64,000 nucleotides of DNA, taken from contig JAKOGI010000358.1 of the NCBI GenBank assembly GCA_029747015.1, positions 600,828-664,827 of the forward strand. The letters are read 5' to 3'. Both the position numbers and the translations under genes were made by a program. The notes beneath the pieces were generated by a model. That model was given only the letters and a program-made list of their open reading frames with translations. It was not told the DNA's origin and did no database searches. This DNA comes from Carnegiea gigantea. Its lineage: Eukaryota; Streptophyta; Magnoliopsida; Caryophyllales; Cactaceae. The number at the start of each line of letters is the position of its first letter. The stretch's first letter is position 1. Of this stretch, positions 46,181 through 59,582 are shown piece by piece.

Positions 46181-46475
46181 CCTTCTCTTTCTCTCTAAAA
46201 CCTCTATAACCAAAACCTTCAATCTCCATAAAATCTTCTCCATTTTTCTTCATTTTCACGCCAAAGGCCTTCCTTTTTCTTGATCTCCCCATTTCATGTA
46301 CAAAATCTCATCTCTTTTCTTCTTCTTCTTCCAAATTCATCTCACCCTCATTCATCCACCATACCCATTCTTTTCTCTCTCGAATTCTTCACATTTTTCT
46401 TTATTTTCTTTAATTTTCTAGGTTTTAGTTCTTATTTTTTTGTTTTAGTTTTGTTTTTGGTTAGATTTTATAGCC

Positions 46476-46610
46476 ATGGCACCAACCAAAAGGCAGAGGA
46501 GCACCAAGGAGGTTGGTTCATCAAGTCAAGCACCATCCCGACCTCAAGGACTTTTAAAACGTCAACCAATGCGCGTGCTAGAGGGACCATTTACCATTAC
46601 CAAAGTTTAA
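46476..46610 (+). pseudogene. Start of the Athila post-pol (env-position) ORF
   Basis: The ATG at 46476 opens MAPTKRQRSTKEVGSSSQAP and runs 44 residues to TAA at 46608. A short basic Ser/Pro-rich start of this kind is known for the extra ORF between pol and the 3' LTR in Athila-type elements. It follows a long T/C-rich leader. The remaining frame is destroyed. Assignment rests on position and the SSSQAP-type start; no domain is visible. Confidence 0.55.
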
Positions 46611-48612
46611 CCCAGTGGAGCAGTGGAGATATGGAGTGAGTCTACCGGAGCTTTCACAGTCAATGGATAGCGATTGGAGCCATATCTAGTGGGACAACCA
46701 ATTGAAAATGTCAATGATCATATGCTAACTGATCTAGTTCAACCATAGAAGAAAGGGTCCAGTGCAGTAAAGTTTTCGGGTAATTTCTGAGCCCATCTTC
46801 CTCCACCTCCTCTTCTCTGATTTTGATTTTTGCTACTCCCCTCCCCTTTTTATTATGATGTGCCCACATCGAGGGCAATGTGTGATTCAAGCATGGGGAA
46901 GTTAGTTATTATATTTGGCATCTGATGCCTGTTTTTGTTTAGTGTGTTTGTTTTTTTGCTTTGTATATATTTTTTGGTGATAGTTTTTGTAGTTTTTGTT
47001 TTTGTTTTTGTTTTAGTAGTGCATTTAGTTTAATTATACGTTGCATTTTATTTTCTTTCTTTTATTAGTTTCTTTTGCATTTTAGTTTGCATTATTTGTA
47101 GGAGTAGAAATCAAAAAAACCAAAAAAAACAAAACAAACAAAAAAAAAAAAAATCCTCCGATGATGATCTTTATAGATTTTGCAAGTTTTCTTTGGTTAG
47201 TTTGATCCTTTGATTTGCCCAAATTATGTATAAAAGTTTACGAATGAATTTTCGAACTGAATTCAATGCTTTGACCACCATGAGTCTTTACATGAAATTT
47301 TGGCGTGTGAGTGCTAGCGAGCTAGTTTTGACTGTAGCATATGTCCAGTGAGACTTTGGGCCTTTAGAGACTGTTCATCATTATTAGTCTCATATTTTCT
47401 TTTATGTGTGACTCTTTCTTAACGTCATTTCTCTAGAACTTGCCTTGATTCTCATTTAAGACCACATTTTGCATATGCATTTAGGCAATATGATTGAGGC
47501 ATTTTTCTTTCTTTGATTTATTTGAAACCCATGGCCAAATAGCCACCCTTGCTATGTATTGTATCCCTTATTAGCCCCTTTGAGCCTATAACCGTTTTTC
47601 TTGATCTGAACCTCATACTTTTAGCCCATGGCCAAATACTTGTCTTACCCTTAAGCCAAGGCTAGATGAACGTTACATTCTTTTGCATCAAGTTTGATAG
47701 GGCGTTAGCAAGGTGGATTGTTGTTCTCTTTAGTGAATTTTGGTTGTTTGATGCAAGGATGCAAACATTTGATTAGTCCCTTATTTTGTTGTGCAAAGTT
47801 TAGAGAAGAGTTCGATTTTAAAATTCGTTATAAAATTCCTGGCTATTCCTCTTTGAAAATAAGAGAAACAAAAAAAAAAGAATGAAAAAAAAAGAAATCA
47901 ATTAAAAAAAGAATTGAACAAAAGAAGAAAAAGGAAAAAAATTTAAAGAAAGTGATTACCCTTGGTGGGAATGTAAGATATTTGTGATTTTCGACTCTAT
48001 CTCTTTTCATTTGGGATTTATTTTGTTGATGAGTTTAAAATGTTCGAGAAGCATGTTGTATGATGCATTGGAATTGTTTAAGCTCTTAGTCTATGGTTTT
48101 TAGCTCCTCATTTCCAAAAATATTTGCTCCCCTCCCACCTTTACCCTAAGCACCGTTACATTCCTATGAAAGTCCTCATGATTGTTTAGTGTATTTGCAT
48201 TTTAGTGGTGGCAAATTTGAGAATCTTGTAAGCTTATGGTAGATTTGTGTGTAGGGAAAGAGAACTGAGAGAACCTTCTTATATATACATTGTCAAACAT
48301 ATGAGTGCTGAGTGCTAAATAACTATAGTGAGGTTCTACCGGCCTTACTAGTCTTACTCGTTTTATATGCTGGAATGATTGTATTTGACAATTTGGGGGA
48401 TGGTTGGTTCAAGTTTTGTATCATGCTTTATTACAAGTTTTTGAAATTTCATTCCCTATTCTGTTTGTTAACTATATTTTTGCATCTTTTTGGGCTGCCT
48501 TTGGATCATCCTTGCCATTTGAACGTTACCTATGTCTATCCTGAGGAGGCTATGTATATCTTTAATCCTTGCATTGCTTGAGGACAAGAAACTGTTTAAG
48601 CATAGGGGAGTT
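46611..48612 (+). other. Athila 3' non-coding region and PPT
   Basis: About 2 kb with no gene. It carries T-rich and A-rich tracts, the AATCCTCCGATGATGA landmark near 47151, and text shared with 15240-16710 and, inverted, 39323-40900. It ends AAGCATAGGGGAGTT (48598-48612), the PPT. Confidence 0.8.
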
Positions 48613-49885
48613 TGATAAGTGCTTAATATGTACATCTTTTGAGGGTTATTTTGCCTCGTTTTTAGGAGAATTTTGTGCTTAATGATGTTATTTACTCTCA
48701 TATTCTCGATTTATGCTTGGGTGTAGCTGTTTTATGTGTTTCGCAGGACTTTTAGTCTTTTTATCCAGCATTTGCCCTTCAAGCTATATTTTCACCTCCC
48801 CCACGGTCATCCACGTTATGCCATGACTGTAGAGCAAAGAAATAGCAAAAAATCTAGATCCAGCACAGATCACAGTCAGACCATGGTGAACCCATGGACG
48901 TCGTATGCCAGTAACTATTGCCTCTTCATTTTCCCTCTACTGTGTGGCTGAGACCAATCGAAGTTTTCCATAAATAGGAACGTTCTGCAACGAAGGAAGA
49001 GAACCTCAAAGGCAATCCAAAGCAAGCAAGCAAGTAGTGTTAGCCTAGATTGGTTTAGTGTATTTTCTCTCAAATTTTTTTCTTTGTTTAGTTTTGAGTA
49101 AGTTTTGAGTGTGAGAGTTTTGATCCTGAGGCAGTTCTAAAGCCCTTGGTGAAGGCCATCTTAGTCGAGTCCCTGCCGCTCAAGATTTTGCCAGTCTTTT
49201 TGGTTAGTTTATCTTTTTTTATGTCTGAGTAGTTTTCTTAGTCTAGGACTTTAGTAGTTCTTGGAATTGTTATTGGATTATGTTTAAATTTATAGAATTG
49301 TGCTTGTTTTCATGATTGGTTTGATTCCGTTCTATCAAGTGTTCGATATGTTGTGAGTTGATTTTTGGCCAAAATTTACTTGCACACTTGAAACAATCGA
49401 GTGAACATTCGAAAGACGACATTTGGTTATTGGACTGCTTGAATTGACGTGGCATAACTTCGTCTCGAAAGAGAAATTTATATGTTAGGACGGCTAGTAA
49501 GTAATCGAATATATTAAACTTGGATTAAGTCAAATTAGCTTGAAAGAACGATGTTTGCTTAGTTTAGGCAAATTTGATTGATTTCGAAAGAATAGATCAT
49601 GTTTCTTGACAAGATTATAATTACTCAGAATTAACCAATTAGAGAACGGCATATGTTTATTCATTTTGATCCAATTCTTTTCCATAACTGTAAAAATTCC
49701 TAGACGTTTTTTCTCTTATTGATTTAGACAAGTTTATCTATAGTAGTTAATCAAATCCACTTGAAATTGAGTTTTGCTTAGCATATTCTGTCAAGACTAG
49801 GCTCGATAGATTACCTTAGTCCCTGAGGAACGATATATTTTATCTATACTACGAACACCCGTGCGCTTGCGGTAGTGTCGTATCA
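48613..49885 (+). repeat. Athila 3' LTR
   Basis: 1273 bp, TGATAAGTGC to CGTATCA, followed by CATTC. Confidence 0.95.
48860..48977 (+). promoter_or_regulatory. Athila U3 promoter block, 3' LTR
   Basis: Diverged GC-rich block at 48860-48905 (CAGCACAGATCAC, ACCATGG, CCATGGACGTCG). A CTCTTCATTTTCC...TGTGTGGCTGAGA block follows at 48920-48953, then ATAAATAG at 48970-48977. Spacing equals that in the 5' LTR. Confidence 0.6.
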
Positions 49886-52800
49886 CATTCTTGCCCCTTA
49901 AAAGAATTTTGTCCTCGAAATTCCACAGCTCAGCTCCATCATACCTAAGATGTGCGCACACTTGACACAATCTACACAAATCGCACTAAAATCTTGATTC
50001 TTGTTTTACAATTAATTGAAACCGAACAAAGAGGTTTATGGTATCTAGTCTCCTTCTCATCAATCCTCTTTAAGTGGCTACTCACTCTATTTAGGCATCG
50101 AGGGCAATCGCATAAAAGAGCGGCAAATGAGTTGGCGTGGAAAACCATATTAAGCCTATTTTAAAAACGAACATAGACTTTCAATTATCTAGACTCGATC
50201 CACACAGTAAACAACGACCCTATGTATGTACATGCTTATGAATCGGCACCTAAAGGTATGACAATTAGGCCATGACATTTCAAGGTCGTATACAGGTGGT
50301 TTCATTACAAAACATGAATTCAAGTCACTTTTAGGATCAAAATGGTTAATCTGGAGGCTTCTATAATACATTAGAGTAGTAAGGGCATCATATAAGCATC
50401 ATGTAGCATCACTTTGGTACAATGACATCACATAGGATCAACATCTCGGTATTCTCAAGTCTAGGAGTTATAAGCAAGATGAATTCGTCTAACACGTATA
50501 TAGCAAGAAGTTTACAAGGGGAAAACATATGCAAGCGGCATTTCTATGCTTGTACATCAATCCCAGCTAACTTTTAGGCCTTTCATTCATGGCAACTTAT
50601 ACAGGACATGTCAAGGTCGTATGAAGGTGGTTTATTTAGCCAGGTTCATTCAAGGGTATGAAGATATCACATCACTTTAAGGTTAAATCAATCAACTAGA
50701 AAGCTACCACAGCATACTGAAGTAGCAGAGACATTATATTACATCACATCAACAATGACGGAACTTGAAGTAGCACTCAAAATCACATTGGCATCGCGTA
50801 GAGTTGGCAACAGAGCACACCAAGGATTAAGAATCACATAGAATATAAACCAGCATTCCATATCGATAGGAACAAATCAAAAGGGAAATGCTATGGCATA
50901 AATGTAAGTTAATGGGTGGTAAAAGTCTAGCAGAGGTCTAAAACACAAGTCATTTAAGGGAGGTAGATACATGGTTTCTTGGTTATGCTTAAAGACATGT
51001 AAGCATTGGTATTGGGTTTGAAGCATAGTATTGATAATACACAGAATGGTAGCATGATGATTCAACAATAAGGCATCTAGAATGGAGGCAGGGCCACGTA
51101 CAGTTATCACAATATAGTAAAATAGCAATAGCAATAAGCATAATGGTGGTACAACTCTAGAATTTCCTATGAAAACTACCATAGGGCACATGACACTTAT
51201 CACATAGTCTCACATAGCATTGCATCAATAGCAACAAACTCAAACGACATTCAACGCTGTAATGATATTACGTAGGCGTAAAAATTCAGCATCTGAAGTT
51301 AAGAACAAGCAACAAGTCCTCATTTTAGTAGGTATGTGGCAAGCAACTATGAGTGGTCATAAAGTGAAGCTATCATTGATGAGCAAGGAAGTCACTCGGG
51401 GGATTTGTGGTATCGTAGAAATGTATGCGATGATAGTAAAGGCACAGGAAACTCCAGTACATTTCGCACATTAGTTAACTAAGGAAGGTGGGGAGGTGTT
51501 TTCTTGGTGATGCTAAATTTAATGCCAAGTTCATGCATCAAATATTGCACTTATGCCCTTGCTATCATAATGTTCTACCATCAAGTCTCATTCAAAACTT
51601 GTTATTTCTGAATCATGGAAATATGCAACATGATGTCAGGATCATAGGCTTAAATTTAGGCCCCTTAATATAATAGGACAAGAATATTAACACACATGGC
51701 ACCCAATGTAGGTATAATTCTAAGGTTTTTCCATGAAAATCACCATGCAATACATGAAATTCATCATATAGGGTATAGTATAAGGTAACCTAATCACGTC
51801 ACGTCCTTAGACCTATACGATCTATGTCAGCCATTGTCTAACATAACTTCCCCGACAAGGGTAGAGTTAAGAATTTCAATTATAAGCAGGGTACACTAGT
51901 ATGCTATCCGATCAAACATATGATATAAGGGTAAGAATATGCGAATGCAAGTTCCTATGATCCCCCCATCATGCTTTAAATACATGCCTTTGCAGTTATT
52001 CAACTATGATATGAGATCAAAGAATTCACAAAATGCAAATAATGACTCAGAGGTCATAGCATGCCACGAATTATGTAAGTTAAACCATTTGTCTAATTCG
52101 GTCACACGTCAAACCAAACTCAAGTCAAGCAAACACCAAGATGTGCATTTACTAGACAATTTATTCCCAACACACCTACATGTCTGTATATAACAAACCC
52201 AAGTAACTATATGGACTTCCATGACCTTTACATTTTGCATAATGTTATGCTTATGCTTCGAAACATGTAAGTTCGCAATAGCGATTCACGGGAGGATGTT
52301 TAGACGAGTAAATAGGAGTCCAACCATGGGTATGCCTTGAGGTTTGTCCAAATTGTTAGGATCTAGCCACCAATTAGCTAACAATGGAGTTAATGGTCTT
52401 ACGGATATACATTGAGGTTGTGCAACACATTTACCTCATAAGGTACTTGTGGAGGTCTGAGGAACTGCTAGTACGGATGGGAAGGTTCTACCTTCTACTA
52501 TGGGACATTCTGGCTTCTGCACTTGGTGTTAATGCTTAAGGAGATGTTGAATAGGTATAAATCGTTTCACCAAGAGGTAACGGGGTGATGCATGTAGTAT
52601 AACAATTCCAAAATCTGTCGAGTTCTTTCTTTTATCTCCGTCCTAGGTGTGTTGAAGTTGATATAGCCAGGGCACTGTCAATCCTATGATAAGAATAGCG
52701 TTCGATGCCCCGATGAGCATAACACCTAGCCGACTCGTAAGTAACAATGGTTATATGTTGGGAAGTTAGGAAGACTCCCTATGTGAATAACAATCTAGAT

Positions 52801-53720
52801 TAAGGCCTCATCTAAGTGTTAATGGCATGTACACAGATGGCTCAGAATAACACTTAGGCAATAATCAACTGGACTCTATAACAATCACCCATATTCAGAT
52901 GCGCGCATACAAAGTTCTCACTTAGTTCCTTTAGCAATTGAGAATTAAAGCGAAATAGGGTGTCGTCTAAAAGAACTTTTAGTTAAGAAAAGCAATCTTT
53001 TAGTCTCTTACTAACAACTTGTCATCAACACATCAAGCAACAAATGCATCTTGGCATGCAGGTATTCGAAGCATCCAGTTACACATAGAATCTTATGTTC
53101 TAAAATGAGGCTCGAACATCATTGTAAAGTAAATGTAAGTCTTCAAACGTAATAGCAAGGCCTAACTATATAATTAGAAAGGTCTTTAGTGCGTAAGAAA
53201 AATCTTAACTCACTATTTAGGGAGGATCTTAACTTTCAAAGTCTCTAAGTTTCGAAAGGAGAATAGTTTAACAGCTTCTAGCTCTTTCCCTACCAACCAT
53301 TGAGTGCGTCTGCTCACTCCATTATGGGGCCTGAGAAGCAAATCATACTTAAGGGGCGAGAATGAGCTTGGAGTTAAAACGTTCTTAATTGTCTGAGTTC
53401 AAAGCAAATGCACTTGAAACTTTTGATTTAAATCACCAAGGTGTATATGCAAAACAACTTTTGATTGAGCTAACACTTAGCTCGCTTACGAGAATACGAG
53501 TTGCTCGGCCTACACCCTAGGAAATGATTCATTCATTCAATTAATAAGTTCACTCAAGCCATACATAACTAGCTAAATGCACCAACGTTCACACAAAAAC
53601 CACACTTACACACAAAAGCAGGCATATATCACATCATTATGAACACGTTCCTAGATAACACTATGCAATATAAGACTCAGGTCGTAGCATATGGTCGCAG
53701 GACCTTGCTCTGATACCATC
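49886..53720 (-). mobile_element. Internal region of the third chromovirus-like element, non-coding
   Basis: On the plus strand the polypurine tract resumes at 49891 (TTGCCCCTTAAAAGAA). The primer site TGCTCTGATACCA (tRNA-Met type on the minus strand) is at 53706-53718. The 3.8 kb between has no recognisable gag or pol motif in any frame. An imperfect repeat occurs at 50271 and 50602. With LTRs, PBS and PPT but no genes, this looks like a large retrotransposon derivative (LARD). Confidence 0.65.
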
Positions 53721-54915
53721 TGTAACACCCCCAACCCCTAGGGCTAGTGATGTTAACGATTTCTTAATTCTTACTTAACTTTTGGGGTGAAACGGACAGA
53801 GTTTCGCATAAAAACTGACTATTTCCCAGGCTTAAAGCCTTACATCATCTCCCTGCAGTGAATAGAAGTATAAAAGGATATCGAAATAAGCCCAACGGCT
53901 ACACGCTGGAGTTTACAACTCTACGAGCCACTCACTCAGAGTATACCAAATAATATAGTTCATGATAAAGAAAGAAATCAAATGTACAACTCAACGGATC
54001 ACACATCCGGAGCACTGGGGTTTACATATGAAAATATAACTAACTTTAGCTAAAAGATAACTGGCTAATCAGATGGTTGGCTCACATGGCCATACAGAGC
54101 GACTTCTAAACAATATACATTGCAGGAACTAGAGTACTTTGTTTACGTACATTTACAAACCTAGGGATACATTATATTACATCGTTTAACTCGTAAGTCT
54201 ACTTTTATATGTGCACGCATGACACCTTTTCAAGTAAGGGGATATTCCAACTTGGCATATGTAAATTGACTTCTACCTGTCATATTGCAAACCTGGGAAA
54301 AGGGGGAATAGGAATGGGATAAGCCACCACATGCTCAGTGAGTATTTCTCAACTCCTTAAAAACTAAAACCATTTGCAGGCAATTATAATAATAAGTAGC
54401 AGTAACACAGCATGTGTATATTACTATCATATTAGGCAATTATTATCCCCAAAGAAGAATCATCACCTATAAACTTCGTGCTAGCCACTCAAGCTCGTTT
54501 CGAGGGCTTTAATGACCAAACTTCCTTAATAAACACACATTTAGACACATGAGCAATTAAGCAACAAGGATAGAGTAAGATACTTTCAAATATGCATTTA
54601 GAAAACGCAGTGACTCGTGTTATGTTCAAAGAGTAGTTTACAAATCTCATTAGCCTCTTCAAGGCTCATATACTCTTTAAAATTTCCTGAAATACCCTCG
54701 TTGGAAATAATTCAAATCATTTTCTCATTTATCAGGAAAATATCTTCTCTTTTTATTCATAAGATCTCATAACGTGCTAATTAGGGGAGATCATCACTCG
54801 TCCTTTGTGAGGTCATCACTCACGCATCAAATTATCCCCAGGGTATAACATATTTTAGACCATTACTCTCATCAGAGTCTTCTAGAGTACCCACTTCTGG
54901 GTCTATCTCCCAAGG
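53721..54915 (-). repeat. 5' LTR of the third chromovirus-like element, truncated
   Basis: It begins TGTAACACCCCC directly after the primer site, the family's LTR edge. It is interrupted at 54916 by another chromovirus LTR. It shares text with that LTR (TATTACTATCATATTAGGCA, CCACTTCTGGGTCTA), so the two families are related. Confidence 0.8.
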
Positions 54916-57900
54916 TGTAACACCCCCAACCTAAGGAGGGGTCACACCGCCAGGACTTTCTAGAGGGAAATCCTTAAGGCTCTTGAAACTTTAGGTTGGA
55001 CTAGCATTTAGATAGACATTCTAAATAAAAACCGCAAGAGTTTTCCCTGTTTTAGCAACAATGTAGGGTCTTAGCTCAGCTAAGTGCACTTGTAAACTGG
55101 CAATAAGGTAAGCCATGTACCAATCTAACTAATTTCATCACCTGGGGCCACCCGCCCGGGATCAATAACAGTCAACCCACTAATACAAGGGTTAGAGTAA
55201 TACATATACAAGTACAGAGCCGACTACATGCTTACGCATACAACAATACGCTTAATATTTACAACATGATAAGCATCGAGCACTTCGCAAGACTGGCAAA
55301 AGACTTCTGATGGGTTGGCATCAAAGTAACTCCAAAAGTATCCTTTATACCTGTTCAAATTAGACCTTGAAAAGGGAGTAAGTAAAGGGATGAGCAACCA
55401 CACGCAGTGAGAATTCCTCGATTCCTTAAAACCAAAACAGTTACCGACAACAATACCAATAATAGTCACATATCACGCATTTATACATTACTATCATATT
55501 AGGCAATCGCAGTCCCCAAGGGAAGATCACCACCCTTAAACTTTACTCTAGCCACTTAACTCATTTCTAGCCCCTTAATAACCAAGCTTCCCTACTAACA
55601 AGCATTTAGGCACAAAATCAAGAAAGCAACAAAGATTGAGTAAAACACTTTCAAGCTTACTTTTGAAAACGAAGTGACTCATGATACATTCTAAGAATGG
55701 TTTATCAATCAAGTGAGTTTCTTTAATACTCATAATTCTTTCTAAAAGTTTCTAAAATACTTATATTGGTAAGAAAGACTTGGCAAGAAACTTTCTTCCA
55801 CAGGATATGTACATTTGAAAGCTGATAAGTTCGACGCATTACTAGATTATAACCATAATTCTTTCGAAAGTTCATTTACACTTTACTTGGAATCTCATTC
55901 ATAACATACAAAAATGCTTTCTGGAAAACACTTTACTTAGCCTCTTAAGGCTCATATTCTTAAAAAGAAATCTCTTTCATATTGGTCCTCTGATGACCCT
56001 TATAAGCTTTTTGAATCTTACACAAACTGGCCTCTTAATGGCCCTTAAAACTTCCTTTCTTTCTGAAATACTTAAAAGTGGTGAGATGCCAACTACTTTT
56101 CTTATTTATTAGGAAAGTACCTTCTCTTCTTAGTTCTGGGGGAATAACTCATGCCTTACTGCGTCCAATTTCCAGGGGAAAAGCTCACGCCTTACTGCAT
56201 CCAGTTCCTATCACCTTTGGGAAACAGCTCAGGCCTTACTGCGTCCAGTTCCCAAGGGGAACAGCTCAAGCCATACTGCGTCCAGTTTCCACTCACAAGG
56301 TTTTTATCATACTTCGCCCTCGTCAGGGTCTTCTAGAGTTCCCACTTCTGGGTCTAACTCTCTAGGCCTGGCCAACTGCTTAGCACTATCTTAGCCTTTG
56401 AAAACATATTAAATCTTCGTAAGTTATAAAAGAGGTCACTGACTGACTCAAATAATAAGAATTTCACCTCAAGCAAATCACAAATCATTTCTCTTTAATA
56501 GGTGCTTACTTTATTAAAATCATGCTTATCTAGTAAAATAGCCCATAACCCTACTGCTGGTTTATGGTTCTTTCGTTTTCAACGTGAAAATCCTCTTGAA
56601 ATCACAATAAACTCGCTACTCATAAATCGAAACTCATTTAAAGCTTAAAGTACTTAGTTAGCATTTAATTCAAACTAGATTCGTAATCGAAGCTCATTGA
56701 AGCCTAAAGTAATATACTCATTCAAACTAGCATATAACTCAAATTAAGCTTCGTAATAAACTCATTCAATTGTCCAATTTTAGTTCATTTGAAACCCTCT
56801 TTAAACTCAAAGAAGGGTGCATAACCAAACTATAACCTTAAATCGTTCTTAAACTTACCACTATTCAAAACTTAAAGTATTTAGCTCGCTTATAATTCAA
56901 ACAAGGTTTCATAACAGCCATTTCAGTTGCCCATTTTTTTTAATTCGTTGAAAATCCTTTTTAGACTCAAGAAGGAAACATAAACAAATTACAGCGTCAA
57001 AATATTTTCGAACTCACCACTAGCTTGCTATTTCATTTCCTAGACCTATCGACTATTCAGTTGAGTCACTCACTGCGTAGTTCGACGATTTAGGAGCTTT
57101 TAGGTTGCAAATAGCTTAACAAATTAGTCGACAACTGACAACGTATAAAACAAGCTTTTTAACGACCCCCTTTTTAAAGATGTCTAAAAATTCAAGAATT
57201 AGCCATATAACGTCATGTAGCACATCGAGGGGGAAGGGTTCACAAATAGCACATTCATACACTTCATAGCACAACTTGGCAGAATCTGCCCAATGAGCCA
57301 CACATGGCCTCGCAATTCACACGATTGTGGTAAATCACAACCCAGGCTCCCTCCTCATGTAACACGACCATAAGAAGCTCAAATCTCTCAGTAGCTCCAT
57401 CTCAAACCATCCAACTATCAAGCTCGGTTCAATGTTGGCATGCACAAGCCAATAATGCATAAAACGATCAAATATATGTATGACATTCATGCTAAATAGC
57501 CAAAATAGAATTTAACGCGACTAAACTATTTTCCATGACAATATTGAATGTGTAGCTCAGTTTGCTCTACAATACCTTGAATTGCCTGCTTAACATTCTC
57601 AAGGTATAACACTTATATGCCACCTCAAGAATAGAATTTAAGTGTACTAAACTGATGCAATAGAAACTTTAAAGCGATATTTTGCTTTCTGGTTTGCAAA
57701 CCAATATCCATAGGCATAGTATTTCATTGTAATTACTACGAATAGACTATTGACATGCCCAAACTGATATGGCCATAACCTTTAGACCTAATTCGGTTTA
57801 CTCCACCATTACTTCAATTGCTCAGCTAGCATCTTTAAACTTCAAAACAAGGTTCAGGTGTGACAAACTACTCCTACAATAGTCCTATGGCAACATTCTG

Positions 57901-59089
57901 TTTATTCTAAAATCTTCAACTAACTAGTTCATTCAACTATGCATCGAATCAACATGTAATTGACCCAAAATCAGAACCATGCTTGTAATTTCTCAATATC
58001 AATTCTAATTCACCCAAACTAATTACTAAACTCAGAATCGATATGCACTAACTAAATTTAGTTAAATTCATTTAAAATAGTAGTAATTTAGGAGCAAAGA
58101 AATCCCCACCTCGCTTCCAAGCTAGATGCTTGTTTCGAAGGCTGCTAGGCTCGACTTTAGGTGCTTCAACAACTCCAAATTCCCAACCTTGCTTGCTGGC
58201 TCATGGACAGACCCAATCCACACCCAAATTCGCATAATTCGAGCCCTAATTTCAACACAAACTCTCACTTACTGACTTGAACTTGAGATGGATGCTTGAG
58301 GTTACGAATTTGTCCCCAATTTATAGAGGTTTTGAAGCATCTAACAACTAGGTTGCATGGCTGAGCTTTTATAAGTGTTAGGGCCGTGAATTTGCATTCA
58401 AACCCACCGAAAATGTGCTGGGTTCTGCTCTGATTTCAGCGTAGATTTCACACCAAATGGTTGCAAGTTTGTGGGGGAGGTCGAATGGGCAGAATTTGCA
58501 GCTGTGTGTAGCGAACATTTACTGCAAAATGGGGCTTGGAGGCCGCATGTATGGTAGAGGAGGAGAAGAACAAGAAGATGCAGCAGAGAGCAAAGAGGAG
58601 GGAGGGAGTTGTCGATGGGGGTCGCGTGAAGAGGAAGAAGGAAAGGGGGTCACGCGTGATTATACTAAAATGCCCCCCGACCCCTCTACTCTTTTTTTTT
58701 TTTTGGGGTCTCAAGCTGTTTCATGTTTGGTACTGCTAGTCTAATTCGTAATCCGAATTCTAAACCCAAAGTCGATAAGATGAGCTTTTATCGTTTACTT
58801 GTTCCCGAATATATCTAGTTTCGATTTAATAAACATCGAACTACTGCTAAGGTTGACAACTTAATCGTATTCGGGTTGCTATTCGAATTGGTACCCGATA
58901 ATAACCCTTCTTAACTCTTATTTAAAATCATTGAAAAGTTTTCAAAACTAATAATAACAATAATTTTAATGACGACAATAATATTCTTTTTAATAAAAAT
59001 ATCGCTCACATAGGCACATCGATAATACTTTAACTCATATCGTTAATAAAATATGGTTTTATAACAGGAAAAGGTACGCGAGTGTTACA
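54916..59089 (-). repeat. 3' LTR, 4174 bp
   Basis: Plus-strand edges TGTAACACCCCC and GAGTGTTACA. Its first 1138 bp align closely with 61851-62990. The only open frames are short and lack motifs. A T-rich tract lies at 58689-58705. A GA-rich segment at 58550-58630 gives spurious frames. Confidence 0.9.
56138..56295. repeat. Minisatellite in the LTR, four units of about 37-43 bp
   Basis: Units begin near 56138, 56175, 56218 and 56256. Each contains a GGGGAA-AGCTCA start and a CTTACTGCGTCCAGTT core with small differences. It lies just beyond the part preserved in the other LTR copy, so its age cannot be compared. Confidence 0.9.
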
Positions 59090-59108
59090 CTCTCCCCCTT
59101 TAAAAGAA
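59090..59108 (-). other. Polypurine tract
   Basis: Minus strand TTCTTTTAAAGGGGGAGAG directly before the LTR start TGTAACACTCGCG. Confidence 0.88.
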
Positions 59109-59109
59109 T

Positions 59110-59350
59110 TTCGTCCTTGAAATTTATTTACTTGGCGGAAATAACATGGGGTACTTCTCCCGCATTTCTTTTTTCGACTCCTAGGTTTCTTCGGCCATCT
59201 TGTGATGCTTTCAAGGCACCTTAACATAAGTAATATTCCCGTTTCTGAGCTTTTTTTTTTTCCTCCACTCTTCCCAGTATTCGTATAGGTCCTTATACAT
59301 ATGGGAGGTTCTCCATCTCCTAAGTTAGTAGGCAAGCTATTTTCTTTAAG
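59110..59350 (-). pseudogene. Chromovirus pol, extreme C-terminus
   Basis: The minus-strand frame gives WKHHKMAEET (first Trp now a stop) followed by SKKEMREKYPMLFP, the closing motif after the integrase domain of this group, then the PPT. Everything upstream in pol is absent. Sequence from 59350 to 59580 does not match a known pol segment and probably contains the deletion join. Confidence 0.8.
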
Positions 59351-59582
59351 TTTCATCCTCTCTCCTTCAGGGCCGAGAAAATGATTAGCTCCTTTTCACA
59401 ATCTAAAGTCACTTAAAGTTGTATATGTATCTCATCAGGCTTACTAATAGGTTTCCTTGCAAATAGACTGCACAAAATAGCAAGTAGCATCAGAATCAAA
59501 TAGGACGGGAGCATAAGGTTAGTTAACAAGAAGAATACCTAACATTGTGTTAGCGGGTTCCCAGGTCCCTTTTTTTCCCCTT

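Larger units (their letters stand above)
42027..49885 (+). mobile_element. Athila-type Gypsy element with RT, RNase H and integrase deleted
   Basis: 5' LTR 42027-43281, tRNA-Asp primer site, gag, protease, a short pol tail, an env-position ORF remnant, a long 3' non-coding region, PPT and 3' LTR 48613-49885, with a perfect 5-bp target duplication. The total is 7.86 kb. The protease region passes directly into the sequence that closes pol at 45756-45860. It could not replicate without enzymes from a relative. Confidence 0.95.

Noticed and set aside
56078..56365. 95-residue repetitive ORF
   Set aside because: It is a translation of the LTR minisatellite; a second frame is open across the same units.
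58448..58744. Overlapping open frames on both strands near the LTR end
   Set aside because: They fall inside a chromovirus LTR in GA-rich and T-rich DNA; no conserved motif, and both strands are open by composition.
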